A DNA stretch of 64,000 bases from Coriobacteriales bacterium OH1046 (GTDB lineage: Bacteria; Actinomycetota; Coriobacteriia; Coriobacteriales; Atopobiaceae): contig RQYE01000004.1 in assembly GCA_004010535.1 (NCBI GenBank), positions 1 through 64,000 on the forward strand, written 5' to 3'. The notes beneath the pieces are model-generated. The model was not told the DNA's origin. It searched no databases and saw only the letters and a program-made list of their open reading frames with translations. Of the stretch, positions 35,819 to 44,691 are shown piece by piece; within the stretch, counting starts at the first letter, position 1; every line of letters starts with the position of its first letter. Position numbers and translations under genes: made by a program.

Positions 35819-36694
35819 TCAAGCGCCGAAGATTCTCTCGGCCGTTCCGTAGAAGATCTGCTGTTTCTCCATCTCTGTGAATACGTTGGTCTTGCGTAGC
35901 AGCGCTAAATCCCGCATCAAAAGGCCCTCACCGCTGTTGGGATAGTCCGTGCCCAACAGCAGATGATCCACACCAGCGAAATCCCGCAGAAAGGCATAGT
36001 TGACTTCCGCATGATTCAGCGCTAGGTCATAGTAGAACGAACGCAGCACACGCATGACCTCGTCCTCGCTCTGCTGGATGCAGCCCCACTGCCCCGAGAC
36101 CGCCATCCTGTGCGCTAGAAAAGGAATCGCTCCCCCAGCATGCGGCAGGATCCAACGAATATTCGGCCAGCGTCCGACTTTGCCCTGAAAGACAAAGTCC
36201 ATGATGGCGCGGGTAGTGTCGAAGGCATACTCATAGACGGAATCGTTTCCTGTAAACACGAGCCTATCATTACCTGGCGCACGGTAATGGCAGGGATGCA
36301 GGGCAACGATAGCCTCCCGGCTGTTGAGCACATCGAAAACCGGGTTCAGATAATCGTCGCCAAGATAAATCCCATGGTTGTGCGTATTAAGCGCAAAGCC
36401 TGCCGCCCCACAATCATCGAGGACAAATGAAATCTCTTCCAAGGTTGCACCGACATCATCGTATGGCAGCGAACCCAGCATTTTGTGATGTGCCGGTTCC
36501 AACGAGACCTGCGCAGCCAGAAACTCATTGTATCGGTGGGCTGACGAGGTTTCGGTTTGCAGCGGGCAGGAAAGCAAGGCGTCCGTTACTCCGCTTCGCT
36601 CCATAATGATTCGATCATGATCCATAGTCCATGGCCGAACAGGTGCTTCAGGCGGAAACGCATGATGGTGTACGTCGATGATTTTGCGGTACAT
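35819..36694 (-). CDS. Amidohydrolase family protein (Amidohydro_2)
   Basis: 291 residues, a compact metal-dependent TIM-barrel hydrolase of the Amidohydro_2 (ACMSD-like) group. The N-terminal metal motif is DVHHHAFPPE, with WILPHAGGAIPF and LLGTDYPNSG later in the barrel. ATG 36694 is chosen because the family begins right at this strand; a TTG start 48 bases upstream would add residues without family counterpart. It follows the PTS EIIBC gene after a 72-base gap with a 9-bp hairpin, so it may act on a product of the imported sugar. Base composition is lower in G+C than in the flanking operons. Confidence 0.75.
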   Translation of the reverse strand: MYRKIIDVHHHAFPPEAPVRPWTMDHDRIIMERSGVTDALLSCPLQTETSSAHRYNEFLAAQVSLEPAHHKMLGSLPYDDVGATLEEISFVLDDCGAAGFALNTHNHGIYLGDDYLNPVFDVLNSREAIVALHPCHYRAPGNDRLVFTGNDSVYEYAFDTTRAIMDFVFQGKVGRWPNIRWILPHAGGAIPFLAHRMAVSGQWGCIQQSEDEVMRVLRSFYYDLALNHAEVNYAFLRDFAGVDHLLLGTDYPNSGEGLLMRDLALLRKTNVFTEMEKQQIFYGTAERIFGA

Positions 36695-36726
36695 CCTGCA
36701 TTTTCTCCAGTAAAGTTTCAATGTAT

Positions 36727-36761
36727 TCAAGGGCGCTCCCAAGCTTTGGAAACGCCCTTGA
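36727..36761 (-). terminator. Intercistronic hairpin between EIIBC and the amidohydrolase
   Basis: TCAAGGGCG (36727-36735) pairs perfectly with CGCCCTTGA (36753-36761), loop 17 bases. No T-tract; it could be a processing or attenuation hairpin. Confidence 0.4.
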
Positions 36762-36766
36762 CCTGG

Positions 36767-38188
36767 TCATCGTTTCTCTTCAGCTTCCGCATCCTTATAG
36801 GTGAGCATCATCATCAGAAAAGTGACCGCAAAAGCGACACCAGCACAGAGGCAGCCGTAAAGGAAGTTCGAGCTAGTTTCTCCACCGGCAAAGCCGAGAA
36901 CGGCAAGTACATTACTGGGGCCAAACTGGTGGTACCCCACGTGCAAAATACCGAGCAGCAAACCGGAGACAGCACCGCCCACGATGGTGGGTAGGTAGGT
37001 TTTTTTATTTGGGATCAGGATCCCGAACAGAGTAGGTTCGGAGACGCCGCCAAGCGCGGAGGCGATCAAGCAGGTCGCGCCCAGCTTCTTCTTGTCGGGC
37101 GTACGAGACTTGAAGATGTATCCAGCGGCAATACCCATGACCAAGAAGTTGTTTAGGACCATGGCGATGGGCATATAGGTATATTCCGCACCGGTGGACA
37201 TCAGGACGGTCAGGCAGGCGAAGAACACCGGGCGACCGAACCCGAAGGCTGTCATGAAGGGAATAACGGCGCAAACCAGCATCGTCTCCACAGGACCGGC
37301 AGTATTGTATAACCACTGTATCGCGAAAACCAGCATGCCGCCGATCCACGTGCCGACCGGCCCGAGAACCAGGAACTCCAGCGGCATCATGATCGCAATA
37401 GTGCAAAAAGCAACCAAGATAACTTTCAGTGCATTGGGGATGACCTTGCTCAACAGCCGTTCGATATATCCCTGAATCCAAACCACCAGTAGGATGGGGA
37501 TTATTTGCCCGCTATAGGTCACGTTTGGGGCAAGCAGACCGTAAATGGCGTAACCTTCCTCCGAGGCAAGGAGCTCCAGAATTTGGGGATGGAGCATTAG
37601 GGCTGCCAACGTGACGGAAACAAAGGTGTTGGTCTTGAAGTAACGGGAAGCCGTAATGGCAACGAAAAAAGGAAGGAAGTAGATGATCGCCTGACCGACC
37701 AAATAGAAATTGTTATAGAGATCCGACTCCGAGCTGACCAGATTGAGGAGGGTCGGTCCAATCACTGCGGCCACGATGTTGACCATACCGAGCGCAACAA
37801 AGAGCGGGACCAAGGGCTCCATACAATTGGAGAAGGTTCTGGCAATCCTGCCGGGGATGGATTTGATGGAGAGGGGCTGCCGCGTAAGATTTTCGTCCAA
37901 ATTCTCCTCGATTGTCTCCTCTGCGGGCAGATTGCCAATGTCAAGCAATTCACGGTAGATATCATCCACAGCAGGGCCAATGACAACCTGCAGGGTATCT
38001 TGGGCATACTGGGCGCCGAGGACGCCATCGACGGCTTTGATTTCATCCAGAGAGACCCCGCTCGTGTCCTTGAGCTTGAAGCGCAGCCGAGTCATGCAGT
38101 GGAACACTTGGCTCACATTAGAAGCACCCCCGACGAGCGCCCATATTGACTCGGCAAGTTCACGCTTGTCATAGTCGGATTTCGCCAT
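36767..38188 (-). CDS. PTS sugar transporter EIIBC (beta-glucoside type)
   Basis: 473 residues. Residues 1-85 are an EIIB domain with the phosphocysteine Cys31 in FHCMTRLRFKLKD. Residues 105-460 are an EIIC domain with about 10 membrane helices and GGVSEPTLFGI, the conserved substrate-site motif. It imports and phosphorylates a sugar, probably a beta-glucoside or another disaccharide, at the inner membrane. No EIIA is attached and no free EIIA gene is seen nearby. A strong AGGAGGT ribosome site precedes ATG 38188. The GH4 gene lies upstream on the same strand, 168 bases away; that gap shows no recognisable element. Confidence 0.92.
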   Translation of the reverse strand: MAKSDYDKRELAESIWALVGGASNVSQVFHCMTRLRFKLKDTSGVSLDEIKAVDGVLGAQYAQDTLQVVIGPAVDDIYRELLDIGNLPAEETIEENLDENLTRQPLSIKSIPGRIARTFSNCMEPLVPLFVALGMVNIVAAVIGPTLLNLVSSESDLYNNFYLVGQAIIYFLPFFVAITASRYFKTNTFVSVTLAALMLHPQILELLASEEGYAIYGLLAPNVTYSGQIIPILLVVWIQGYIERLLSKVIPNALKVILVAFCTIAIMMPLEFLVLGPVGTWIGGMLVFAIQWLYNTAGPVETMLVCAVIPFMTAFGFGRPVFFACLTVLMSTGAEYTYMPIAMVLNNFLVMGIAAGYIFKSRTPDKKKLGATCLIASALGGVSEPTLFGILIPNKKTYLPTIVGGAVSGLLLGILHVGYHQFGPSNVLAVLGFAGGETSSNFLYGCLCAGVAFAVTFLMMMLTYKDAEAEEKR

Positions 38189-38356
38189 GATCTGTTACCT
38201 CCTTTTCGGCTCCGCGATACGCGGCGTCGAGAGATCCGGTGCGAATCATATCGGATTGCAGGAAAATGCAGACGTACCTGCTCTGGGCAAGAGAGCAGTA
38301 TGGGTAAAACTCCATATGCTCCCTTGGGTTTTTGCCAGTGTTTCGGGCAGCGGCAA

Positions 38357-39781
38357 TTAGTTCTTAGGTTCTTCGCCTGCCTCGATGGCGGCAATCGCCT
38401 CGGCGAAGTTGGGCAGCCACTGCTTCTCGGCAACCAGAAGCTCATTGAGCGCAGCCTTGGCCTTGTAGTAGCTGTTGACTAATGGATTGCAGACCAGTGC
38501 CTCGAGGGCGGCGTGATAGCTGCCGGTGACAGCGGCCTCCACTGCCAGCTTCTCATACTCCTTGGCAGCATAGATCTTCGCCATCATGTGGCCGGGCAGT
38601 TTGGGGAAGCACATCGGATGGATTCCAGCAGCGTTGACCAAGGAAGTGGTGGTGCAGACACACTTGGGATCGAACTCCTGGATGCAGCCCATAGAAGCCA
38701 CATCTGGGCTGAAGACCTCGTTGGTATTGTTCCACAGGGCATTGATCAGGGTGATACCGGCTTCGCCGTAGCCCTTGCCGCCACGGGTGTTGCAGGCAAG
38801 CTGATAAGCTCTGGGGTCGAGCTTCTCATACAGCTCGAAGGTGCGCTTCTCGATGATCCTAACGCACTCGGAGCGGGTAGCACTTTCCGGCATGACCAAG
38901 TCGTCGCAGACATCGCCGACGTTCTTACGAACGTGGCTGAGCATGGAATCCCAGTGATTGCCGGAGTAATTCTGCAAATCGTTGAAGTTGGTATCGAAGT
39001 CGTAGTAGAACTCAAGGTACGGACCCATGGGGATGTATCCGATGAACTTCTCCAGAGCGGGCTCCACGAACTCGCGCCGTAGAGCGGGGATATTCTCCGC
39101 AGACCATTCGAGCAGCCTTTCGAAAGCCTCGTCGGTTCGATCCTCCCCCTTGACGAAGACCTTGCACCAGATCAGGTGATTCAGACCGATGACCTCGACG
39201 AAGACATCATCGGGATCCTCCTGCCCGTAAATGGCCTGCATAGCTTTGCGGATGACAGTAGGGCCGTTGCAGAGGCAGGCATATCTGATGTTTGCGTAGC
39301 GCTCAAGGGCTTCGCCGATCATACCGGAAGGGTTGGCGAGGTTGACCAAGTAGCAGTCGGGCTTGGCAACCCGTTCGATAGCATGGGCGATCTCCAGCAT
39401 GGCGGGGATTGTCTTGAGGCCCATGATCATGCCACCGGGAGCTGTAGTTTCCTGCCCGATCAAGCCGTGTTTGAAGGGGATGGTCTCGTCGAGATTTCGA
39501 CCGTCGGACATGCCCGGACGGATAGTGGTGATGACATAGTCGCAGCTGCGAACAGCCTCTTCCAAATCGGTGGTCATGGTAATCACGGTGTCCATGCCGG
39601 CATCGGCGAACATCTTCTTCACATACCTGCCGGTGCAGTTGAGACGATACTCGTCGATATCCATAAGCCGCCACTCGGCGACCTTCATGATCTCGCGGCG
39701 CTCAATGAGCATCTCTGCAATGTCGGGCAGATAGGAGGAACCGGAACCGATGTTAGCGAGGACCATTTCGTCGGTATTCAT
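38357..39781 (-). CDS. 6-phospho-glycosidase, GH4 family
   Basis: 474 residues. GH4 enzymes use NAD+ and a metal ion to hydrolyse 6-phospho-alpha- or beta-glucosides by a redox mechanism. The N-terminal Rossmann strand reads ANIGSGSSYLPD, the metal and substrate site CNGPT resembles the CN[VI]P of 6-phospho-beta-glucosidases, and GLNHLIW gives the conserved His. The enzyme would split the phospho-sugar delivered by the adjacent EIIBC. It is divergent from the PRD regulator. Confidence 0.9.
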   Translation of the reverse strand: MNTDEMVLANIGSGSSYLPDIAEMLIERREIMKVAEWRLMDIDEYRLNCTGRYVKKMFADAGMDTVITMTTDLEEAVRSCDYVITTIRPGMSDGRNLDETIPFKHGLIGQETTAPGGMIMGLKTIPAMLEIAHAIERVAKPDCYLVNLANPSGMIGEALERYANIRYACLCNGPTVIRKAMQAIYGQEDPDDVFVEVIGLNHLIWCKVFVKGEDRTDEAFERLLEWSAENIPALRREFVEPALEKFIGYIPMGPYLEFYYDFDTNFNDLQNYSGNHWDSMLSHVRKNVGDVCDDLVMPESATRSECVRIIEKRTFELYEKLDPRAYQLACNTRGGKGYGEAGITLINALWNNTNEVFSPDVASMGCIQEFDPKCVCTTTSLVNAAGIHPMCFPKLPGHMMAKIYAAKEYEKLAVEAAVTGSYHAALEALVCNPLVNSYYKAKAALNELLVAEKQWLPNFAEAIAAIEAGEEPKN

Positions 39782-39832
39782 AGCTGCGTGCCCCTTTCCA
39801 ATTGTTCGCGTTTGCGTTTGATGACATCACTA

Positions 39833-39875
39833 TGCCGGGTTCCAATGAGGGAAGAAACCCGCACTTTTTTCATGG
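39833..39875. promoter_or_regulatory. Candidate operator between GH4 and regulator
   Basis: The divergent 207-base gap carries CGGGTT and its complement AACCCG about 13 bases apart (within CCGGGTTCC...GAAACCCG). This is a plausible binding site for the neighbouring activator. A weak minus promoter TTTCTT-17-CATAGT overlaps it. Confidence 0.4.
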
Positions 39876-39902
39876 GGATAGGAAAAAATCGTGGGAGTTT
39901 AT

Positions 39903-39930
39903 TTGTACGTTCTCTTTTTCACGATATAAG
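39903..39930 (+). promoter_or_regulatory. Promoter of the PRD regulator
   Basis: TTGTAC (39903-39908), 16 bases, TATAAG (39925-39930). It ends 58 bases before the start codon of the regulator. Confidence 0.6.
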
Positions 39931-39988
39931 GTTGCGCTATGCGGGAATGGAGCGTGTATTTAAAGAATGGGATCATGAGAGGAGCCCT

Positions 39989-41896
39989 ATGAAGCAGGAT
40001 AATATAGCGCTTCTGGCTGCCCAATTAGCCGGATCGACCCAATGGCTTTCGGCGAGCGATCTTGCCCTATTGCTGCATACCACGACCCGTACCATCCGCA
40101 ATTATGTTCAGGCCCTCAACCACAATGCCGGGGAAAAATCATTGATCCTCTCCGGTCCTAAAGGATATCGCTGGAACTCCGAGTACGAGCATCTGCGGGA
40201 GCACTATATCCTCGTCCGCACACCCCCTGAATCCCCACGAGAACGGGAGTTGTATATCCTACGAGAGCTCCTCTATCGCGGAAGCGCCGATCTATTGGAG
40301 CTGGCAGACGCGCTCATGGTCAGCGACCGCACCGTGCAGCTGGACTTGGAGCAGATTCGTAGACGTGTGCGCCGCTTCGATGTCTCCCTAAGGCTGCGGA
40401 AAGACCGGATCTCGCTCGGTGGCAAGGAGAGTAGCCTGCGACACTTGAGCTGCGCTTGCATCACTCGAACCACCGGCACAGAGCTTTTGACGCTGGAGCT
40501 GATACGCGGAGCTTTTCCCCTCATGGACGTCTCTGCGATTGACCAGACGCTCCTTGAAACCTTATCCGCCCACGGTCTGGGACTAAATGCCTATGCCCAC
40601 TACGAATTGCTGCTCTTGCTTTTAATCCAGATCGTCCGCATCGAACAAGGGCATCGCATCGAATCGGGGGAGCTTCCAGTTGAGTCTCTTTCCCAAACGC
40701 CCGATGCTACTTGCGCCGCAGCACTAGCCAAAGGATTGGGCGCGCAGCTCGGCATAGAGTATTTGCCTGCCGAAATCGACTATCTCACTGCCATGCTGCT
40801 GTGCAAGGCGGAGTATGATGGGCCATACGACTTCCTAGCCGATACGGAATTCTCAGAGCTGCCTGAGCGCGTGCGCTTTTCCTTTGAGATCGTACGTCGC
40901 AGATTCGGCGCAGCACTGTTTCAAACCGGTGTGCCGAGGCGTCTGATTCATTTCTGCCACCGGATGATTGTGCGCAGCCGGATGCGTCTCCGGACCTACA
41001 ACCCGATGACCGACGCACTGCGCGCAGCTGAACCGTACCTGTATAGCTGCGCCGGATGGGTCATGACAGAGTTCATCAAGCACTATGGCGTTCATCCCGC
41101 CGCTGGCGAGACCGCTTTTTTGGCATTGGCATTTGCGGAGCTGCTTCCAGATCGATTGCAGTTGGAGCCGCCTATCCGCTATGTGTTGATCTGCCCGTCC
41201 TATGGGGCGATTGGAAATCACCTGACCATGAAGTTGGAGCAGAAATTCCAACCAAGGCTGCAACAGATCGCCCTGCTGGACAGTTTGGATGTGGAGCAGC
41301 TCCCACAGGCAGATCTCTGTTTATCGGTGCTGCCATTGAAGAACCGACGCCGTTTGATTCAAATCTCGCCACTGCTATCCGAGATCGACTGCGAAGCAAT
41401 TCGTCGGGAGGTGAACCGCCTCGACTATCTACGCCATCGAGATGCGCTGACTGCCTGTTTGACCCGTTATTCTCAGCCCGCCTTCTTCCATCAAGTTGTC
41501 TCCGTTCCTTCTCGCGAAGAGGCAATCACTCAGATATGCAATGCGCTAGAACAGGCCGGAATCGTAGATGAGCGCTTCTGCCAGACCGTACTGCTGCGGG
41601 AGCAGGCTGACAGCACCGCCATCGCCCATCTGATTGCCCTGCCCCACGCTTGCCTTTCTACCGTTCGCCATAATACCATCTACATTTATCGCAGCGAGAC
41701 TCCCATCCCCTGGGGAGAGGACAATGTGAACCTGGTCATCCTTATGGCCTTCCGAAGGGACTTGCTCGATGACTTCAAATACGCCTATACCTCATTGATA
41801 AAGGTGCTCTCGCATCCGAAACATGTTGCCGCAATCCTGAACGCGAAGAATCTCGATGATGCGATTGAGGCGATTTCAAAGTTCAACCTCGAGTAA
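39989..41896 (+). CDS. PRD-containing transcriptional regulator (MtlR/LicR type)
   Basis: 635 residues. Domain order: winged HTH (1-60), second Mga-like HTH (85-150, SDRTVQLDLEQIRRRV), two PRD domains (about 165-400), an EIIB-like segment (about 405-490) and a C-terminal EIIA-like domain (495-635) with the phospho-His motif HLIALPHACLS. Such activators sense sugar through phosphorylation by PTS proteins and switch on the adjacent PTS genes. ATG 39989 is preceded by GGAG at 5-6 bases; longer in-frame extensions lie antisense to the GH4 gene. The EIIA-like domain is the only EIIA in the cluster. Confidence 0.88.
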   Translation: MKQDNIALLAAQLAGSTQWLSASDLALLLHTTTRTIRNYVQALNHNAGEKSLILSGPKGYRWNSEYEHLREHYILVRTPPESPRERELYILRELLYRGSADLLELADALMVSDRTVQLDLEQIRRRVRRFDVSLRLRKDRISLGGKESSLRHLSCACITRTTGTELLTLELIRGAFPLMDVSAIDQTLLETLSAHGLGLNAYAHYELLLLLLIQIVRIEQGHRIESGELPVESLSQTPDATCAAALAKGLGAQLGIEYLPAEIDYLTAMLLCKAEYDGPYDFLADTEFSELPERVRFSFEIVRRRFGAALFQTGVPRRLIHFCHRMIVRSRMRLRTYNPMTDALRAAEPYLYSCAGWVMTEFIKHYGVHPAAGETAFLALAFAELLPDRLQLEPPIRYVLICPSYGAIGNHLTMKLEQKFQPRLQQIALLDSLDVEQLPQADLCLSVLPLKNRRRLIQISPLLSEIDCEAIRREVNRLDYLRHRDALTACLTRYSQPAFFHQVVSVPSREEAITQICNALEQAGIVDERFCQTVLLREQADSTAIAHLIALPHACLSTVRHNTIYIYRSETPIPWGEDNVNLVILMAFRRDLLDDFKYAYTSLIKVLSHPKHVAAILNAKNLDDAIEAISKFNLE

Positions 41897-41909
41897 GCTG
41901 GGCACGACC

Positions 41910-42064
41910 TGCTGGTCGAGAGCTTGGTATCAGCATACGATTTCCAAGTAGACAAGAACTCGTCGGTGACAATAGCGGCACCGAGGCGATCGGCCATCTC
42001 CTCGATTGCGTCAGATAACGTCAGCGGTGAGGATACCCACACGAGCTGCTCGTGTGCTTTGGTC
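41910..42064 (-). pseudogene. Possible gene remnant
   Basis: In the 205-base gap between the convergent regulator and pflD, the minus strand reads a protein-like stretch (QLVWVSSPLTLSDAIEEMAD, then RLGAAIVTDEFLSTWKSY) with no start codon or ribosome site and an end that runs into the regulator's antisense. It has amphipathic, protein-like composition but I recognise no family. It may be the relic of a gene removed when the sugar cluster was inserted. Confidence 0.3.
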
Positions 42065-42101
42065 TTCTGGGGCCGATGGGCGTATCGGATGCCGGACGGT
42101 C

Positions 42102-44516
42102 CTACAGCGCCTGCTCGGTGCGATCGATGATGTCGTCCTGCGTGGCCTTGGAGAGCACGTTGAAGAAGGCGGAGTATCCGGCGACGCGCACGATCAGGTC
42201 CTTGTGCGCCTCGGGATGTTTCTGGGCATCGATCAGGGTATCGCGGCTCACGATGTTGTACTGGACATGGTAGCCGTGCAGGCGCTTGAAGAACGTGCCT
42301 ATCATCATCTCGAGCTTCTTCTTGTTCTCCTCGCGGGAAAGCATCAGGGGGGTCATCTTCTGATTGAGCAGAACACCGCCGGTGATCTTCTCCGTGGGAA
42401 GCTTGGAGACGGACTTGAAGACGGCGGTCGGCCCCTGCCTGTCGCAATTGTGCGCGGGGCTGCAGCCCTCTGCCAGCGGCTCGTAGGCACGGCGCCCATC
42501 GGGCGTGGCCATGGTGCCCATGCCCTGTCCGACGTTGGCCGAGATCGAGCTCGTGCCGGCATAGCGGATGCCGCCTATGGGGCCGCGGCCGTGACGCGTG
42601 TTGGGATAGTTTCCGATCTCGTCGATGTAGGGCTCGTAGGCCTCGACGATGAGGCCGTCGACATAATCGTCGTCATTGCCGTACTTGGGGGCATCGTCGA
42701 TCAGCGTCTGCTGGATGCGCCGGCTCTCGGGGCTCTGGAAATCGTCGAGGATGGCATCCCAAAGCTGCCGGGGCGTGAGCAGCCCCTCGTCGAACACGAG
42801 CTTCTTGATGGCGGCGAGCGAGTCTGCCATGTTGGCGATACCCACCTGCGGCCCGGAGATGAAGTCGTAGACGGCGCCCCCCTCCTTGATGGGCTTGCCC
42901 CGGCCGATGCAATCGTCGACAAGCGTCGAGCACAGCACATCGGGGACATCGCGCTCGGAGGCCCTGTCGATGAAGTTCTCCACGATCACGGAGTAGCGGG
43001 TCATCTCGCGGATGGTCTTGTCCCATGCGGAGAGGAGCTCGTCGTAGCTGCCCATCTCGGTAAAGCGGCCGTAGTCTTTGGCGAAGCGCCTGCCCGTGGT
43101 GAGGTCGACGCCGCCGTTCATGGCGACGAGCAGAAGGCGCGGGAAGTTGAGATAGCTCATACCCGTGCAGCGGTAGCCCCACTTGCCGGGCACGGCGCAC
43201 TCGACGCAGCCGATGGCCGAGTAGTTGCAGGCGTCCTCGGGAGCCACGCCCCATGCGATGAACGACGGGATGATGACCTCGTCGTTATTGAAGGCGGGCA
43301 TGCCGAAGCCGAGCTTCATGACCTCGATGCACTCGTCGAGAAACCTCGGGTCGATGTTCGCATGGTAGCGCACGGTGAGGTTGGGCTGTGTGAGGCGGGT
43401 CTGCGCGACCGAGCGCAGCACGAGGAATGAGAGCTCGTTCACGGCATCCTTGCCATCGGCGGTCTGGCCCCCGATGGTCACATTCTGGTACATCGGGCTT
43501 CCCGCCGAGGAGAGCGTGTGAGCCTGGCTGCGGATCTTCTGGACGGTGAGGGTCTTGATCCAGAGATTCGTGAGGATCTCGAGGGCCTCCTCCTCGGTGA
43601 TCGCGCCCCTGCCGAGATCGGCCATGTAGTAGGGGTACAGGTACTGGTCGAAGCGGCCGAAGGAAAGCGAGTGGCCATTCGACTCGATCTGCAGGACGAC
43701 CTGGAAGAACCAGGCGACCTGGACTGCCTCCCAGAAGCTGCTTGCCGGCTCCCAGGGAACCTTCGCGCAGATGGCGCCCATGCGCTCGAGCTCTGCCTTG
43801 CGCTTGGGATCGGCCTCCCTCCCGGCAAGCTCGATGGCGAGCTGGGAGTAGCGCAGCGAGAAGCGGCGCACGGCATCGAGGACGATGAGGACGGCCTTGT
43901 AGAAGGTGTACTTGTCGATCGATTCCGGATCGGCGAGATCGAGCGCCGCTTGGGCCTCCTCTGCCCGCCGATAGTAACCTTCGAGGCCCTCTCTGAGCAC
44001 GCGGGAGTGGTTGATGGCGAGGTGGGCATCGCCGGCATTGAGCTTGCCCTCCATGCCGAAGAGGCCCGTCTCCACGAAAACGCCGACCTCGGGCGGCAGG
44101 AGCGCCATCCCCTTATCGCGCAGGGTGTTGTCCTTCCAGAACGGGTAGATGTCGCGCAGCTGCTGCTTGGTCTCATCGGTGATGTAGAAGACATCGCCGT
44201 CGCGCTTGTCGAACGTGTCGAGCTCGTCGAGGATGAAGCCGAGGGTGTACTCGGGGAAGACGGGGGCGTTGCCGTTCTTAGTGGCCTGGTTGCCGCAGAG
44301 CAATGTCTTATCCTCGATATAGATGCTCATGTTGTCGAGGATCTTCTCGAGCATGAGGGCGCGCTTCATGACGGGCGGCTGGCTGAGGTTCTCCCTGTAG
44401 GCCTCGGTGCAGAGCACCGCACGCTCGGCATCGATGTAGGGTTTTTCATCGAGAACCTCGTCGCGGAAAGCCTGCATCCTCTCCGTCAGCCTGCCGAAAT
44501 GCCTGCTGTTCTCCAT
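42102..44516 (-). CDS. pflD: Glycyl-radical enzyme, PflD/YbiW-like
   Basis: 804 residues. The active-site thiyl motif is IGCVECAVPGKWGYR and the glycyl-radical motif RVAGYSAFF lies about 25 residues from the C-terminus. The Cys-x-Glu arrangement (GCVE) is that of dehydratase/decarboxylase-type glycyl-radical enzymes, not of pyruvate formate-lyase, which has two adjacent Cys. The wording around it (PGKWGYRCTGMSYLNFPR) is closest in my memory to E. coli YbiW/PflD, whose substrate is unknown. ATG 44516 has AGGAG 7 bases upstream. It is divergent from its activase and controlled from a 175-base AT-rich region with DeoR-type sites. It works only without oxygen. Confidence 0.88.
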   Translation of the reverse strand: MENSRHFGRLTERMQAFRDEVLDEKPYIDAERAVLCTEAYRENLSQPPVMKRALMLEKILDNMSIYIEDKTLLCGNQATKNGNAPVFPEYTLGFILDELDTFDKRDGDVFYITDETKQQLRDIYPFWKDNTLRDKGMALLPPEVGVFVETGLFGMEGKLNAGDAHLAINHSRVLREGLEGYYRRAEEAQAALDLADPESIDKYTFYKAVLIVLDAVRRFSLRYSQLAIELAGREADPKRKAELERMGAICAKVPWEPASSFWEAVQVAWFFQVVLQIESNGHSLSFGRFDQYLYPYYMADLGRGAITEEEALEILTNLWIKTLTVQKIRSQAHTLSSAGSPMYQNVTIGGQTADGKDAVNELSFLVLRSVAQTRLTQPNLTVRYHANIDPRFLDECIEVMKLGFGMPAFNNDEVIIPSFIAWGVAPEDACNYSAIGCVECAVPGKWGYRCTGMSYLNFPRLLLVAMNGGVDLTTGRRFAKDYGRFTEMGSYDELLSAWDKTIREMTRYSVIVENFIDRASERDVPDVLCSTLVDDCIGRGKPIKEGGAVYDFISGPQVGIANMADSLAAIKKLVFDEGLLTPRQLWDAILDDFQSPESRRIQQTLIDDAPKYGNDDDYVDGLIVEAYEPYIDEIGNYPNTRHGRGPIGGIRYAGTSSISANVGQGMGTMATPDGRRAYEPLAEGCSPAHNCDRQGPTAVFKSVSKLPTEKITGGVLLNQKMTPLMLSREENKKKLEMMIGTFFKRLHGYHVQYNIVSRDTLIDAQKHPEAHKDLIVRVAGYSAFFNVLSKATQDDIIDRTEQAL

Positions 44517-44552
44517 ATTCGCGCTCCTTGATTTATGTAAATAACCATTTTT

Positions 44553-44570
44553 ACTTTCGTTCGTAATTAT
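44553..44570. promoter_or_regulatory. DeoR-type operator at the pflD promoter
   Basis: ACTTTCGTTCGTAATTAT. It abuts the pflD -10 box on its downstream side. The same TTTCGTTCGTA word occurs at the deoR promoter (46411-46421). Confidence 0.6.
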
Positions 44571-44597
44571 TGTAATCTGGATCCGTTGTATCGTCAA
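44569..44597 (-). promoter_or_regulatory. Promoter of pflD
   Basis: On the minus strand TTGACG (44592-44597), 17 bases, TACAAT (44569-44574). Strong match to the housekeeping consensus, 53 bases upstream of the start codon. Its -35 overlaps that of the opposite promoter. Confidence 0.75.
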
Positions 44598-44619
44598 GCG
44601 TTTATTTATGTGGCATACT
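44591..44619 (+). promoter_or_regulatory. Promoter of the pfl activase
   Basis: TCGTCA (44591-44596), 17 bases, CATACT (44614-44619) with TG one base upstream of the -10. The predicted transcript start falls at the second operator. Confidence 0.55.
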
Positions 44620-44626
44620 ACAAGTA

Positions 44627-44662
44627 TTGTTCGTAAGTAATAAATCTTCCGTTCATAAATAG
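44627..44662. promoter_or_regulatory. DeoR-type operators at the activase promoter
   Basis: TTGTTCGTAAGTAAT (44627-44641) and CCGTTCATAAATAG (44649-44662). Both resemble TTCGTTCGTAATTAT at 44556. They cover the expected start of the activase transcript, a repressor position. Confidence 0.5.
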
Positions 44663-44691
44663 CATCTAGCGAGACGACAGTGGGGAGCATC

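Noticed and set aside
42102-44516. Pyruvate formate-lyase or choline TMA-lyase call
   Set aside because: Pyruvate formate-lyase has two adjacent active-site cysteines. Choline TMA-lyase normally lies in a microcompartment cluster, and no shell genes are present.
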